A stretch of DNA of 5,824 nucleotides, from assembly GCA_027063585.1 (NCBI GenBank), contig JAMORM010000102.1, forward strand, positions 1 to 5,824, read 5' to 3'. Below the pieces are notes generated by a model. The model saw nothing but the letters and a program-made list of their open reading frames with translations, made no database searches and was not told the origin of the DNA. Positions 1 to 5,818 of the stretch are shown here, piece after piece. Origin of the DNA: Sulfurimonas sp. (GTDB lineage Bacteria > Campylobacterota > Campylobacteria > Campylobacterales > Sulfurimonadaceae). Numbering within the stretch: the stretch's first letter is position 1; every line of letters starts with the position of its first letter. A program made the translations under genes and the position numbers.

Positions 1-1317
1 AATATTACGCAAGAATCTTATCTGCGTTTGTATCGCACTCTCGTCGAGTGATTTTCGTTTCTGGGCTACATGTAAAGAGAGCATCCAAAAAACTGTGACT
101 TGTGTTGCAAAAGCTTTTGTCGAAGCTACCCCTTTTTCTATGCCTGCACGGGTAAGTATAGAGGTGTCGGCTATACGAACCATGGAAGAGTTGTCAACAT
201 TACATATAACAAGGGTCTTTAGCCCTGCTTTTTTAGCCATTTTGAGTGTTTCTAAGGTGTCGGCAGTCTCTCCACTTTGTGAAATAACGACAAAGAGCGT
301 ATCTTTACTCATAATAGGGGAACGATAACGAAATTCTGAAGCAACTTCTACAGAAGTTTTTATTTTTGAATAACGTTCAAACATATAAGAAGCAGCAAGT
401 GCTGAATGATACGAAGTACCACAGGCACAAAGTTTTATCTCATTGATGCCTTCAAAGAAGTTCTCATCGAGCTCATCAAACAATACTTCATTTTCACTCA
501 GGCGTCCAAGCAGTGTATCTGCTATAACAGAACTCTGCTCATAAATCTCTTTTTCCATAAAAAATCTGTAGCCGTCTTTTTGTGCTGAGAGCTTGTTTGT
601 AGAGAGTTTTGTGAAGTATGGCTCTTTTTTCTGGTTGTTTTTGTCATATATAACAAATTCATTTTCTGTTACATAACCATAGTCACCGTCATCAAAATAG
701 TTTACTTCGCTACATTGCCCGATAAGCGGAGTATCTGATGAGGCAAAGTATTTTTCATTTTCTTCATTGATGCCGACAAGCATAGGGGAGCCATTTTTGG
801 CAAAAAATATTTTATTTTCTTCATTTTTTGTTACAAGGAGTATGGCATATGCACCTTTTAGTTCGGAAATTGTTTTTTTAAAGGCTTCAAAAGCATTGTC
901 TGAATACTGTAGGTTTTTTTCAAATTGATGTACTATGACTTCTGTATCTGTCTGGCTTAAAAAGACTACACCTTCATCAAGTAAAGTTTTTTTTAACTCT
1001 GCATAGTTTTCTATAATACCGTTGTGCACAACATAAGAGTTGTGCCCTACATGTGGATGTGCATTGAGCTCTGTCGGTTTGCCGTGTGTTGCCCAGCGTG
1101 TATGACCAATACCTACAGCAAATTTGTCGGTAACAAAGTCTTTAGTCTTTTCTTCAAGGTTTATGAGTTTCCCAATAGATTTAAAACTGGAAAATTCACC
1201 ATCACTGAGGACTGCAATGCCGGCAGAATCATACCCTCTGTATTCGAGCTCTTTGAGACCGTCTAATAAAATTTCTTTTGTATTTTTTTTACCTATATAT
1301 CCAACAATTCCACACAT
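1..1317 (-). CDS. glmS: Glutamine--fructose-6-phosphate aminotransferase (isomerizing), N-terminal 439 codons; 3' end outside window
   Basis: GlmS makes glucosamine-6-phosphate from fructose-6-phosphate and glutamine, the first step of UDP-GlcNAc, peptidoglycan and lipopolysaccharide synthesis in the cytoplasm. The protein begins MCGIVGYIG, so removal of Met exposes Cys as the nucleophile of an N-terminal (Ntn) glutamine amidotransferase domain. Further family motifs are RGYDSAG (about residues 27-33), GHTRWATHG (71-79) and HNGIIENY (98-105). After a linker the first sugar-isomerase (SIS) domain shows CGTS at 299-302, SQSGET at 346-351 and, later, GVASTKAFATQ. The family is about 600 residues long, so the second SIS domain and the catalytic C-terminal tail lie beyond the left edge. 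The ATG at 1317 is fixed by the obligatory Met-Cys start and a good ribosome binding site. It is the downstream gene of a glnD-glmS unit. Identity is secure; only completeness is unseen. Confidence 0.97.
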   Translation of the reverse strand, partial: MCGIVGYIGKKNTKEILLDGLKELEYRGYDSAGIAVLSDGEFSSFKSIGKLINLEEKTKDFVTDKFAVGIGHTRWATHGKPTELNAHPHVGHNSYVVHNGIIENYAELKKTLLDEGVVFLSQTDTEVIVHQFEKNLQYSDNAFEAFKKTISELKGAYAILLVTKNEENKIFFAKNGSPMLVGINEENEKYFASSDTPLIGQCSEVNYFDDGDYGYVTENEFVIYDKNNQKKEPYFTKLSTNKLSAQKDGYRFFMEKEIYEQSSVIADTLLGRLSENEVLFDELDENFFEGINEIKLCACGTSYHSALAASYMFERYSKIKTSVEVASEFRYRSPIMSKDTLFVVISQSGETADTLETLKMAKKAGLKTLVICNVDNSSMVRIADTSILTRAGIEKGVASTKAFATQVTVFWMLSLHVAQKRKSLDESAIQTQIRFLRNI

Positions 1318-1323
1318 ATGCTA

Positions 1324-1329
1324 CCCTTA
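1324..1329 (-). promoter_or_regulatory. Ribosome binding site of glmS overlapping the glnD stop codon
   Basis: Read on the minus strand the junction is TAAGGG, then six bases, then the glmS ATG. The TAA is the glnD stop and AAGGG is a Shine-Dalgarno-like sequence at suitable spacing. A ribosome finishing glnD therefore covers the glmS initiation region, which suggests translational coupling. No separate promoter, terminator or glmS ribozyme can fit in the 9-nt gap. Confidence 0.75.
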
Positions 1330-3840
1330 ATCTATATTATTTGATAATAATTCATAAATTTTTTCGACATTATTACATATATCGTTTTGTTTTTCCATTA
1401 AAAAGCTGTCTCTTACTTTATGTTTGCTTGAGTGAATTTTTGCTGTGATGATATTTATATTTAATGTTTCAAGTTTGTACATTACATAAGCTAAAAGACC
1501 TATTTGGTTTGCAGTATGAATAGCAAGTTCTGCATGGGTAAGCGAGTGTTCACAATCTATTGAAATTTCTTCTTTTTTTATGTTGACATTTTTGAGTTTT
1601 ACCTCTTTGTTCATATCAAAAGCATTATCAATAATATCTTGGACTTCAACAAGTACATTGGAATCAACATTCTGTATAAATTCTATTTTAAAATATTTGA
1701 TACCGTCAAAAAGTGTAAAAATTTCCATAGACGCAACATTCAGGTGTGCAAGGGTTGCCAAAAGATAGCTGATATTTAAAGGGATTCTTCGATAAATTTC
1801 GATACTTAAAGAATTAACATTTTTTACTCTGAAACTGTACTCTTTTGTCTCTTTGGCAATTTTTGCTATATTTATAATATCCTGAGGTGAGTGTTTAAAG
1901 AAAAAGAGGTTCGACTCAATACGCAATATTTTTTTACGTAAAAGTGCAGGTAATTCTTGGAATTCATCAAGATTTTTTACTTTTGCCTCAATCAGAAGCC
2001 TTTTTTTTGCATCGGTAATTCTTCCTGTATTTTGAGCAATTTCAAGTGCACTGAGATATAAATCATACAACAGTTTAGAGTTAAAAGAGTTGTAAATATC
2101 TCCACCCACACCGCTGATATCGGCATAAGTAAGAATATATAAGAGCTGAAGATTTTTGGCATCGCCTACTTTTGACATAAATTTATAGAGTGTTTTCTCG
2201 TTATGTATATTTTCTTTGAAAGCAACACTACTCATCAAAATATGCTGTTTAACCAGAATGACTGCCATTTTTGTCAACTCTTCGCTAAGATTAAGATGTT
2301 TTGCAAACTGCACAACAAGTTTTGCACCGACCTCGCTGTGGTCCTGTTTCCTGCCTTTGCCGCTGTCATGAAAAAATACGACAATTTTAAGGATGAGTTT
2401 TTCATCTTCACTTAAGTTGTCATAAAGAGTCTGCAAAAATGATTCTTGAATATTTTCAAGAGCCTGCACACATTTTATGGAGTGAATGTCAACAGGATAA
2501 TGATGATACCCGTCAAATTGTGGCAGATGCATGACTTTTTTAAAATTTGGAAAGAGTTTAGGGAGAATTCCAGCATCATAAAAAAGTTTTAAAAATGAGG
2601 CAATATGAGCTTTTTTAAAAAGTTCTTGAATAAGCTTATATATTTTGTTCGTAAGCGGATAGGAAATTTTTGCAATTGTAAACTGGCGTAAAAAACCTGC
2701 ATCAAAATGATAATCTTTATCTTCTAAGTTTATAAGTAATTGGAGTAAGTTAGAAATTTTTTGCGGCGGTAGTTTAAAAGATGCGTACAGCCTGGTCTTG
2801 TGCCGATAAAAACCGTGTTGTAGTCTGTTTTTTCTAAAAGCAGGTATGTGTGTTGCATTATAAATGTAGGGACGTACCATCTTCTTTACAAAAATCTGCG
2901 CAAAATTATTAATGCGCCATTGGGCTTCTAAAACTTTACTTGCAAGTTTTTTTTGTTCTTTAAAGCCTAAAAGTTTGCTGACCTGAGGAATATATTCTAA
3001 CAGGAGCCTGTCTTCTTGTCTGTTTGTGATAAGATGCAATGCACTGCGAACTCTGTAAAGCAGCTCTAATGCTATACGAAATTCTTTGTATTCTTCATCG
3101 CTAAAGACTGTTCCGCTGAGTTCTTTTGTGCTGTTGATACCGTAGATTGTTTTTGCCACCCAGTAGATGAGCTGTGCATCCCGAAGCCCGCCGACACTCT
3201 CTTTTATATTTGGCTGCATAGAAGTCGGATATTTTTTTCTGCGCTCCTGTGCCTCTTTGATTTTTGCAAGAAGAAACTCTTTTTGTTCATAGAGGCGAAT
3301 TTTATTTAGCTCTCTTTGTGTTGCATGCCAGGTAAATGGGGAACCCGTAATGAGTCTTGATTCCATTAAAGAGGTTTTTATGGTTATATCTTCTGTGCTG
3401 GCTTTAAAAAGATCATCTATTTCATGAACTCTGTGTCCGAGTTTCATCCCTGCATCAAGTGCGAGATAAAACAGTTTTTCGATGATAAGTTCACAATTGT
3501 AACCCTCGATATCTTTATAAACGATAAGCAGGTCAATATCACTGTGTACACAAAGCTGTTCTCGTCCGTAACTGCCAAGGGCAACAATGGCAATAGGAAT
3601 GGAACTTCGCATTGGCAGATAATTACCAAAAGCACGGCGCAGGATAGTTTTATACATCAACTCTATAATGGAGTCAAGTTTTTTTGTGTGACGTACCAAA
3701 AAATCTTTGCCTTGGTTTTTTGTAAAAAGTTCAGGTAAAGATTCTTTGTACTCTTTTATGTATTGTTTGAAGAGTTTTGAGAGTTCAAAGTCAGAACCTT
3801 TTTTTTCTAGTACATTTTCTATTTCTAAAAGTAAATTCAT
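1327..3840 (-). CDS. glnD: Bifunctional [protein-PII] uridylyltransferase / uridylyl-removing enzyme
   Basis: GlnD is the cytoplasmic glutamine sensor that uridylylates PII (GlnB/GlnK) when glutamine is low and removes UMP when it is high. The 837 residues are close to the usual length of about 850-900. Domains in order: a nucleotidyltransferase domain with the GSYGREQL signature (89-96) and the metal-binding pair D101 and D103; the linker motif GGLRD (217-221); a metal-dependent HD hydrolase domain with H453, the H491-D492 pair in FFHDSGKG, H501 and D573 in TYADISG; then two C-terminal ACT domains (about 676-740 and 757-835). All catalytic residues expected for both activities are visible. 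The ACT ligand loops are diverged: the second reads NQIGLL where the common form is D-x-P-G-L-L. The ATG at 3840 has no strong Shine-Dalgarno, but the N-terminus aligns sensibly with the family. It is the first gene of the glnD-glmS unit and is divergent from the monooxygenase-aldolase pair. Confidence 0.95.
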   Translation of the reverse strand: MNLLLEIENVLEKKGSDFELSKLFKQYIKEYKESLPELFTKNQGKDFLVRHTKKLDSIIELMYKTILRRAFGNYLPMRSSIPIAIVALGSYGREQLCVHSDIDLLIVYKDIEGYNCELIIEKLFYLALDAGMKLGHRVHEIDDLFKASTEDITIKTSLMESRLITGSPFTWHATQRELNKIRLYEQKEFLLAKIKEAQERRKKYPTSMQPNIKESVGGLRDAQLIYWVAKTIYGINSTKELSGTVFSDEEYKEFRIALELLYRVRSALHLITNRQEDRLLLEYIPQVSKLLGFKEQKKLASKVLEAQWRINNFAQIFVKKMVRPYIYNATHIPAFRKNRLQHGFYRHKTRLYASFKLPPQKISNLLQLLINLEDKDYHFDAGFLRQFTIAKISYPLTNKIYKLIQELFKKAHIASFLKLFYDAGILPKLFPNFKKVMHLPQFDGYHHYPVDIHSIKCVQALENIQESFLQTLYDNLSEDEKLILKIVVFFHDSGKGRKQDHSEVGAKLVVQFAKHLNLSEELTKMAVILVKQHILMSSVAFKENIHNEKTLYKFMSKVGDAKNLQLLYILTYADISGVGGDIYNSFNSKLLYDLYLSALEIAQNTGRITDAKKRLLIEAKVKNLDEFQELPALLRKKILRIESNLFFFKHSPQDIINIAKIAKETKEYSFRVKNVNSLSIEIYRRIPLNISYLLATLAHLNVASMEIFTLFDGIKYFKIEFIQNVDSNVLVEVQDIIDNAFDMNKEVKLKNVNIKKEEISIDCEHSLTHAELAIHTANQIGLLAYVMYKLETLNINIITAKIHSSKHKVRDSFLMEKQNDICNNVEKIYELLSNNID

Positions 3841-3860
3841 ATGATATTGTATTGAATTTT

Positions 3861-3869
3861 TGATATAAT
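3861..3869 (+). promoter_or_regulatory. Candidate extended -10 promoter for the rightward operon
   Basis: TGATATAAT matches the extended -10 consensus TGnTATAAT exactly. Campylobacterota housekeeping promoters usually have a strong extended -10 and little -35 conservation, and no well-spaced -35 is seen here. Transcription would start near 3876 and give a leader of about 255 nt carrying elements A1, B1 and A2 ahead of the monooxygenase gene. The site is only about 20 bases upstream of the divergent glnD start. The whole stretch is AT-rich, so a chance match is possible. No convincing glnD promoter could be separated from the same A/T-rich bases. Confidence 0.4.
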
Positions 3870-3900
3870 TTATCTTTAAAGTTTAAAACGCCTTTCGAAA

Positions 3901-3963
3901 CCCAGGTTTTCAAACGCTAAAGCGTAACTTAGAAAAAAACTAAATTTTTTTCTGTAACCTGGG
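3901..3963. repeat. Structured repeat A, copy 1 (three-way-junction element)
   Basis: Positions 3902-3963 recur without a mismatch at 4034-4095. The element folds on paper into an outer stem, CCCAGGTT (3901-3908) with AACCTGGG (3956-3963), enclosing two hairpins. These are ACGC-TAAA-GCGT (3914-3925) and a nine-pair A/T stem, AGAAAAAAA (3931-3939) with TTTTTTTCT (3945-3953), around the loop CTAAA. No reading frame spans it. It lies between divergent genes, where no terminator is needed. Its left flank, TTTCGAAACCCAGGTTTT (3893-3910), matches the left edge of element C at 15 of 18 positions. Whether it acts as DNA or RNA is unknown. Confidence 0.85.
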
Positions 3964-3976
3964 CTGTGTGGCAACA

Positions 3977-4014
3977 AAGCCTAAAAGGCAAGGTTAAAAC
4001 CTTGCTTCCGAAGA
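3977..4014. repeat. Structured repeat B, copy 1 (double hairpin ending GCTTCCGAAGA)
   Basis: This 38-base unit lies between A1 and A2. Two alternative or consecutive hairpins are visible: GCCT-AAA-AGGC (3979-3989) and the perfect eight-pair stem GCAAGGTT (3988-3995) with AACCTTGC (3998-4005). They overlap by two bases, so they may compete. The unit ends in GCTTCCGAAGA. A diverged copy lies at 5616-5653 (31 of 38 positions identical) and keeps the stem by paired substitutions. Downstream bases 4008-4030 could add a weak CCG.AGA/TCTCGG pairing. Confidence 0.75.
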
Positions 4015-4033
4015 GCTGGATATATCTCGGCAT

Positions 4034-4095
4034 CCAGGTTTTCAAACGCTAAAGCGTAACTTAGAAAAAAACTAAATTTTTTTCTGTAACCTGGG
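4034..4095. repeat. Structured repeat A, copy 2 (perfect 62-bp duplicate)
   Basis: This copy is identical to 3902-3963, offset by 132 bases. The corresponding stems are CCAGGTT (4034-4040) with AACCTGG (4088-4094), ACGC-TAAA-GCGT (4046-4057) and the A/T stem 4063-4071 with 4077-4085. Its start is also half of an alternative hairpin, CTGGAT (4016-4021) with ATCCAG (4032-4037), which would break the outer stem. The preceding TCTCGG and the following bases (4025-4042) match the left edge of element C at 15 of 18 positions. The copy ends 21 bases before the ribosome binding site of the monooxygenase gene, so in a transcript from the candidate promoter it would sit in the 5' leader. Confidence 0.85.
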
Positions 4096-4116
4096 TCAAA
4101 TTGCGTTAAAAATAAA

Positions 4117-4122
4117 AAGGGA
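4117..4122 (+). promoter_or_regulatory. Ribosome binding site of the ABM-domain gene
   Basis: AAGGGA lies eight bases before the ATG at 4131, in an otherwise A-rich unstructured stretch just after repeat A2. It supports that start codon. Confidence 0.7.
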
Positions 4123-4130
4123 AAATAAAA

Positions 4131-4418
4131 ATGACAATTACAAAAAGTGTAACATTTATAGCAAAAGAGGGTTGTGAAGATAAAATGAAAGCACTTTTAT
4201 CTGCCATGGTTCAACCGAGTAAAGCAGAAAAAGGGTGTCTGTTTTATGAGATTTTTCAATATGAAAATGATAAAAAAAGATTTATGGCAGTGGAAACTTG
4301 GGAAAATGAGGCCGCTTTAGACGGGCATAAAGCCTCAGCACACTATAAAGTATATAAATCTTCCTATGAACCATATTGTGAAGATAAATATACAGATGAA
4401 TTAGAAGTATTGGGATAA
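4131..4418 (+). CDS. Small antibiotic-biosynthesis-monooxygenase (ABM) domain protein, YgiN-like
   Basis: This 95-residue protein is a single ferredoxin-like ABM domain, of usual length for the family and with no signal peptide or membrane segment. The pattern is typical: a first strand, TKSVTFIAKEGCEDKM (about 4-19); the segment MVQPSKAEKGCLFYEIFQ (26-43), matching the family form P-S-x-A-E-x-G-C-L-x-Y-E; then RFMAVETWENEAALDGHKASAHYK (50-73) with the two conserved His at 66 and 71. Known members are cofactor-free dimeric monooxygenases acting on quinols or polyketides; others have no known reaction, so the substrate here is unassigned. Three Cys (15, 36, 83) are present. The stop is 2 nt before the aldolase-family gene, so the two are almost certainly co-translated. 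A role in quinone or reactive-carbonyl handling is inference only. Confidence 0.85.
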   Translation: MTITKSVTFIAKEGCEDKMKALLSAMVQPSKAEKGCLFYEIFQYENDKKRFMAVETWENEAALDGHKASAHYKVYKSSYEPYCEDKYTDELEVLG

Positions 4419-4420
4419 AA

Positions 4421-5596
4421 ATGGATAATTTATGGAATGAAAAAAAAGCGGCTACATGTAAGAATGATCTAGATTTACGAGTTTACAGCTCAAATCTTTT
4501 AGGACAGAATGATGAACTGGTGCTCCATGGAGGTGGCAATACCTCTCTCAAAAGTAAAATAGACGGCGAAGATGTGTTACATGTAAAGGGAAGCGGCTGG
4601 GATTTGGCAAACATAAAAGCAGAAGGTTTTGCCCCTGTAAAACTTGATACACTTTTGGCAATGGCGAAACTGCCAAGCTTGAGTGATAGTGAAATGGTAC
4701 GTCAACAGCGAGAAGCGATGATAGACAAATCGGCTCCGAATCCTTCAGTAGAAGCGATATTGCATGCTCTTATTCCTTATAAATTTGTAGACCATACACA
4801 TGCAGATGCGATAGTTACTATTTCAAATTCTGCTAACGGAGATGAGTATATTGTCAATCTCTTTCCAAATTTTTTAATCATTGATTATGTAATGCCGGGT
4901 TTTGAACTGGCGCATAAAATATATGAGATGACAAAAGATTTGGACTGGGACAGCATTGACGGTATTATTCTGCATCATCACGGAATTTTTACTTTTGATA
5001 ATGATGCGAAAAAGTCTTATGAAAAAATGATTGAAGCGGTTACAAAAGCAGAAGATTTTTTGGATGAGAGAGCTGTTGTACAGATTGAACACAAGTATGT
5101 GCACAGTGACTGCGATATAGGAAAAATAACAAAAGTTTTGTCAAAAGCAAAAGGGTATGATGTTTCTATAAATATCAATCAATCGCCGTTAGCTGCTTTT
5201 TATGCGTCACAGGAAAATCTTAAAGAGTTTGCTTCTCGCGGTGTTTTGACCCCCGAACATATTATACGAACAAAAAGAGTGCCTTTAGTCATGGAAGATA
5301 CTGATCTTGAAGGTGGTATTGAGCAATATATACAAGAGTATAAAGAGTATTTTGAAAAGTTTGCAACTGATGAGGTGATGTTAAATCCGGCACCAAATTA
5401 TATGATTATTAAAAATCTGGCGGTCATTTCTTTCGGTAAAGACAGAAAAGAAGCAGCTGTGATAAATGATATAGTAAATCATACAATGCTCGCAGTTTTA
5501 CGTGCAGACAAACTCGGCGGCTATCAAAGCATCAGCGAAGAAGAGAGTTTTAAAATGGAATACTGGGAACTAGAACAGGCAAAACTAAAAAAATAA
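4421..5596 (+). CDS. Class II aldolase/adducin-family protein, stand-alone aldolase half of RhaD/YuxG-type fusions
   Basis: This cytoplasmic protein of 391 residues matches the aldolase half of proteins annotated as bifunctional rhamnulose-1-phosphate aldolase/alcohol dehydrogenase. Visible class II aldolase features are the phosphate-loop-like GGGNTS (37-42), VKGSGWD (55-61), the likely catalytic Glu111 in PSVEAILH, metal ligands H125 and H127 in DHTHAD, and a third ligand in LHHHGIF (probably H187). The C-terminal part carries RGVLTPEHIIRTKR (273-286) and ends EYWELEQAKLKK. In fused relatives a short-chain dehydrogenase (SDR) Rossmann domain follows that last motif; here a TAA does, and no glycine-rich Rossmann motif appears in the remaining 228 bases. 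It starts 2 nt after the ABM gene with only a weak GGGA at 4412-4415, consistent with coupling. The family usually cleaves a ketose-1-phosphate to DHAP and an aldehyde; the actual sugar is unknown. The A7 run before the stop is noted but appears incidental. Confidence 0.88.
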   Translation: MDNLWNEKKAATCKNDLDLRVYSSNLLGQNDELVLHGGGNTSLKSKIDGEDVLHVKGSGWDLANIKAEGFAPVKLDTLLAMAKLPSLSDSEMVRQQREAMIDKSAPNPSVEAILHALIPYKFVDHTHADAIVTISNSANGDEYIVNLFPNFLIIDYVMPGFELAHKIYEMTKDLDWDSIDGIILHHHGIFTFDNDAKKSYEKMIEAVTKAEDFLDERAVVQIEHKYVHSDCDIGKITKVLSKAKGYDVSININQSPLAAFYASQENLKEFASRGVLTPEHIIRTKRVPLVMEDTDLEGGIEQYIQEYKEYFEKFATDEVMLNPAPNYMIIKNLAVISFGKDRKEAAVINDIVNHTMLAVLRADKLGGYQSISEEESFKMEYWELEQAKLKK

Positions 5597-5607
5597 CTGA
5601 GAATGAA

Positions 5608-5617
5608 TTACATGTAA
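5608..5617. repeat. Palindrome TTACATGTAA, intergenic copy 1
   Basis: This perfect 10-bp palindrome sits 11 bases after the aldolase stop and overlaps the first two bases of repeat B2. The identical decamer occurs at 5666-5675 and inside the aldolase gene at 4577-4586. The core TACATGTAA also occurs at 67-75 and 4453-4461. Confidence 0.8.
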
Positions 5618-5653
5618 GCCTAATAGGCGAAGCTAAAGCATCGCTTCCGAAGA
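5616..5653. repeat. Structured repeat B, copy 2 (diverged)
   Basis: The copy is identical to 3977-4014 at 31 of 38 positions without gaps. It keeps GCCT-AAT-AGGC (5618-5628), the stem 5627-5634 with 5637-5644 around loop AA, and the end GCTTCCGAAGA. Relative to copy 1, two pairs change on both sides (A-T at 3990/4003 to G-C at 5629/5642; T-A at 3994/3999 to C-G at 5633/5638). One pair is lost (G-C at 3992/4001 to A/A at 5631/5640). The pattern indicates selection for, or copying of, a folded form. Confidence 0.75.
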
Positions 5654-5695
5654 ACAAAAGAACTTTTACATGTAAGAGGACAACTCTTTTCGGAA
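5645..5695 (+). other. Predicted long-range stem downstream of the aldolase gene
   Basis: TTCCGAAGA (5645-5653) can pair with TTTTCGGAA (5687-5695), nine pairs with one G-T(U) wobble. It encloses two small hairpins: AAAAG-AA-CTTTT (5656-5667) and AAGAG-GACAA-CTCTT (5674-5688, which competes with the outer stem). It could help end transcription or protect the 3' end, but it lacks the GC stem plus long T-run of a standard intrinsic terminator. This is inference from complementarity only. Confidence 0.4.
5666..5675. repeat. Palindrome TTACATGTAA, intergenic copy 2
   Basis: This is a second perfect copy, 58 bases after the first. Together the two bracket repeat B2. Confidence 0.8.
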
Positions 5696-5747
5696 CTCAG
5701 ACTTCAGTTTCAATGCCATAAAGTTAAGAAAAAAGTTTGATGTTTTC

Positions 5748-5818
5748 TCGGAACCTAGGTTTTAACCTAGGCCTTCGTCTTTAAAGACACAAAGCCCGCA
5801 CTGAAGTACGGGTTCCGA
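5748..5818. repeat. Structured element C, cloverleaf-like intergenic repeat
   Basis: An outer stem TCGGAA (5748-5753) with TTCCGA (5813-5818) encloses three hairpins. They are the perfect CCTAGGTT-TT-AACCTAGG (5754-5771), the palindrome GTCTTTAAAGAC (5777-5788), and CCCG-c-AC-TGAA-GT-a-CGGG (5795-5812, one mismatch). Its left edge, 5746-5763, matches the sequences entering A1 (3893-3910) and A2 (4025-4042) at 15 of 18 positions each, so C appears to be a relative with a different interior. It is not a tRNA: the arms lack tRNA lengths, a T-loop and CCA context. No clear feature is seen in 5696-5745 apart from a second CGGAAC at 5691-5696. Confidence 0.65.

Noticed and set aside
1318..1330. glmS ribozyme/riboswitch
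   Set aside because: Only 9 nt separate glmS from glnD, and the upstream sequence is coding. The ribozyme is also typical of Firmicutes.
1024..1330. Plus-strand open frames opposite glmS
   Set aside because: They lie antisense to strongly conserved GlmS motifs and show no protein-like pattern or ribosome binding site; they are shadows of the real gene.
3931..3953. Intrinsic terminator (hairpin with T7)
   Set aside because: The T-run is part of the stem, the stem is almost entirely A/T, and the site lies between divergent promoters where nothing needs to end.
3902..4095. CRISPR array
   Set aside because: There are only two copies of a 62-bp unit. The 70-bp spacer is itself a known repeat (element B), and no cas gene is present.
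5587..5720. Programmed -1 frameshift at the A7 run extending the aldolase protein
   Set aside because: The -1 frame stays open to a stop at 5718-5720, but the roughly 42 codons read through repeat B2 and show no Rossmann motif or other protein-like pattern.
3893..5818. Integron attC sites around a gene cassette
   Set aside because: The hairpins lack correctly placed RYYYAAC and GTTRRRY core sites, and no integrase gene is visible. The resemblance is only that genes are flanked by foldable repeats.
5748..5818. tRNA gene
   Set aside because: The cloverleaf-like fold has no 7-bp acceptor stem with discriminator, no T-loop GTTC-A pattern and no plausible anticodon arm.
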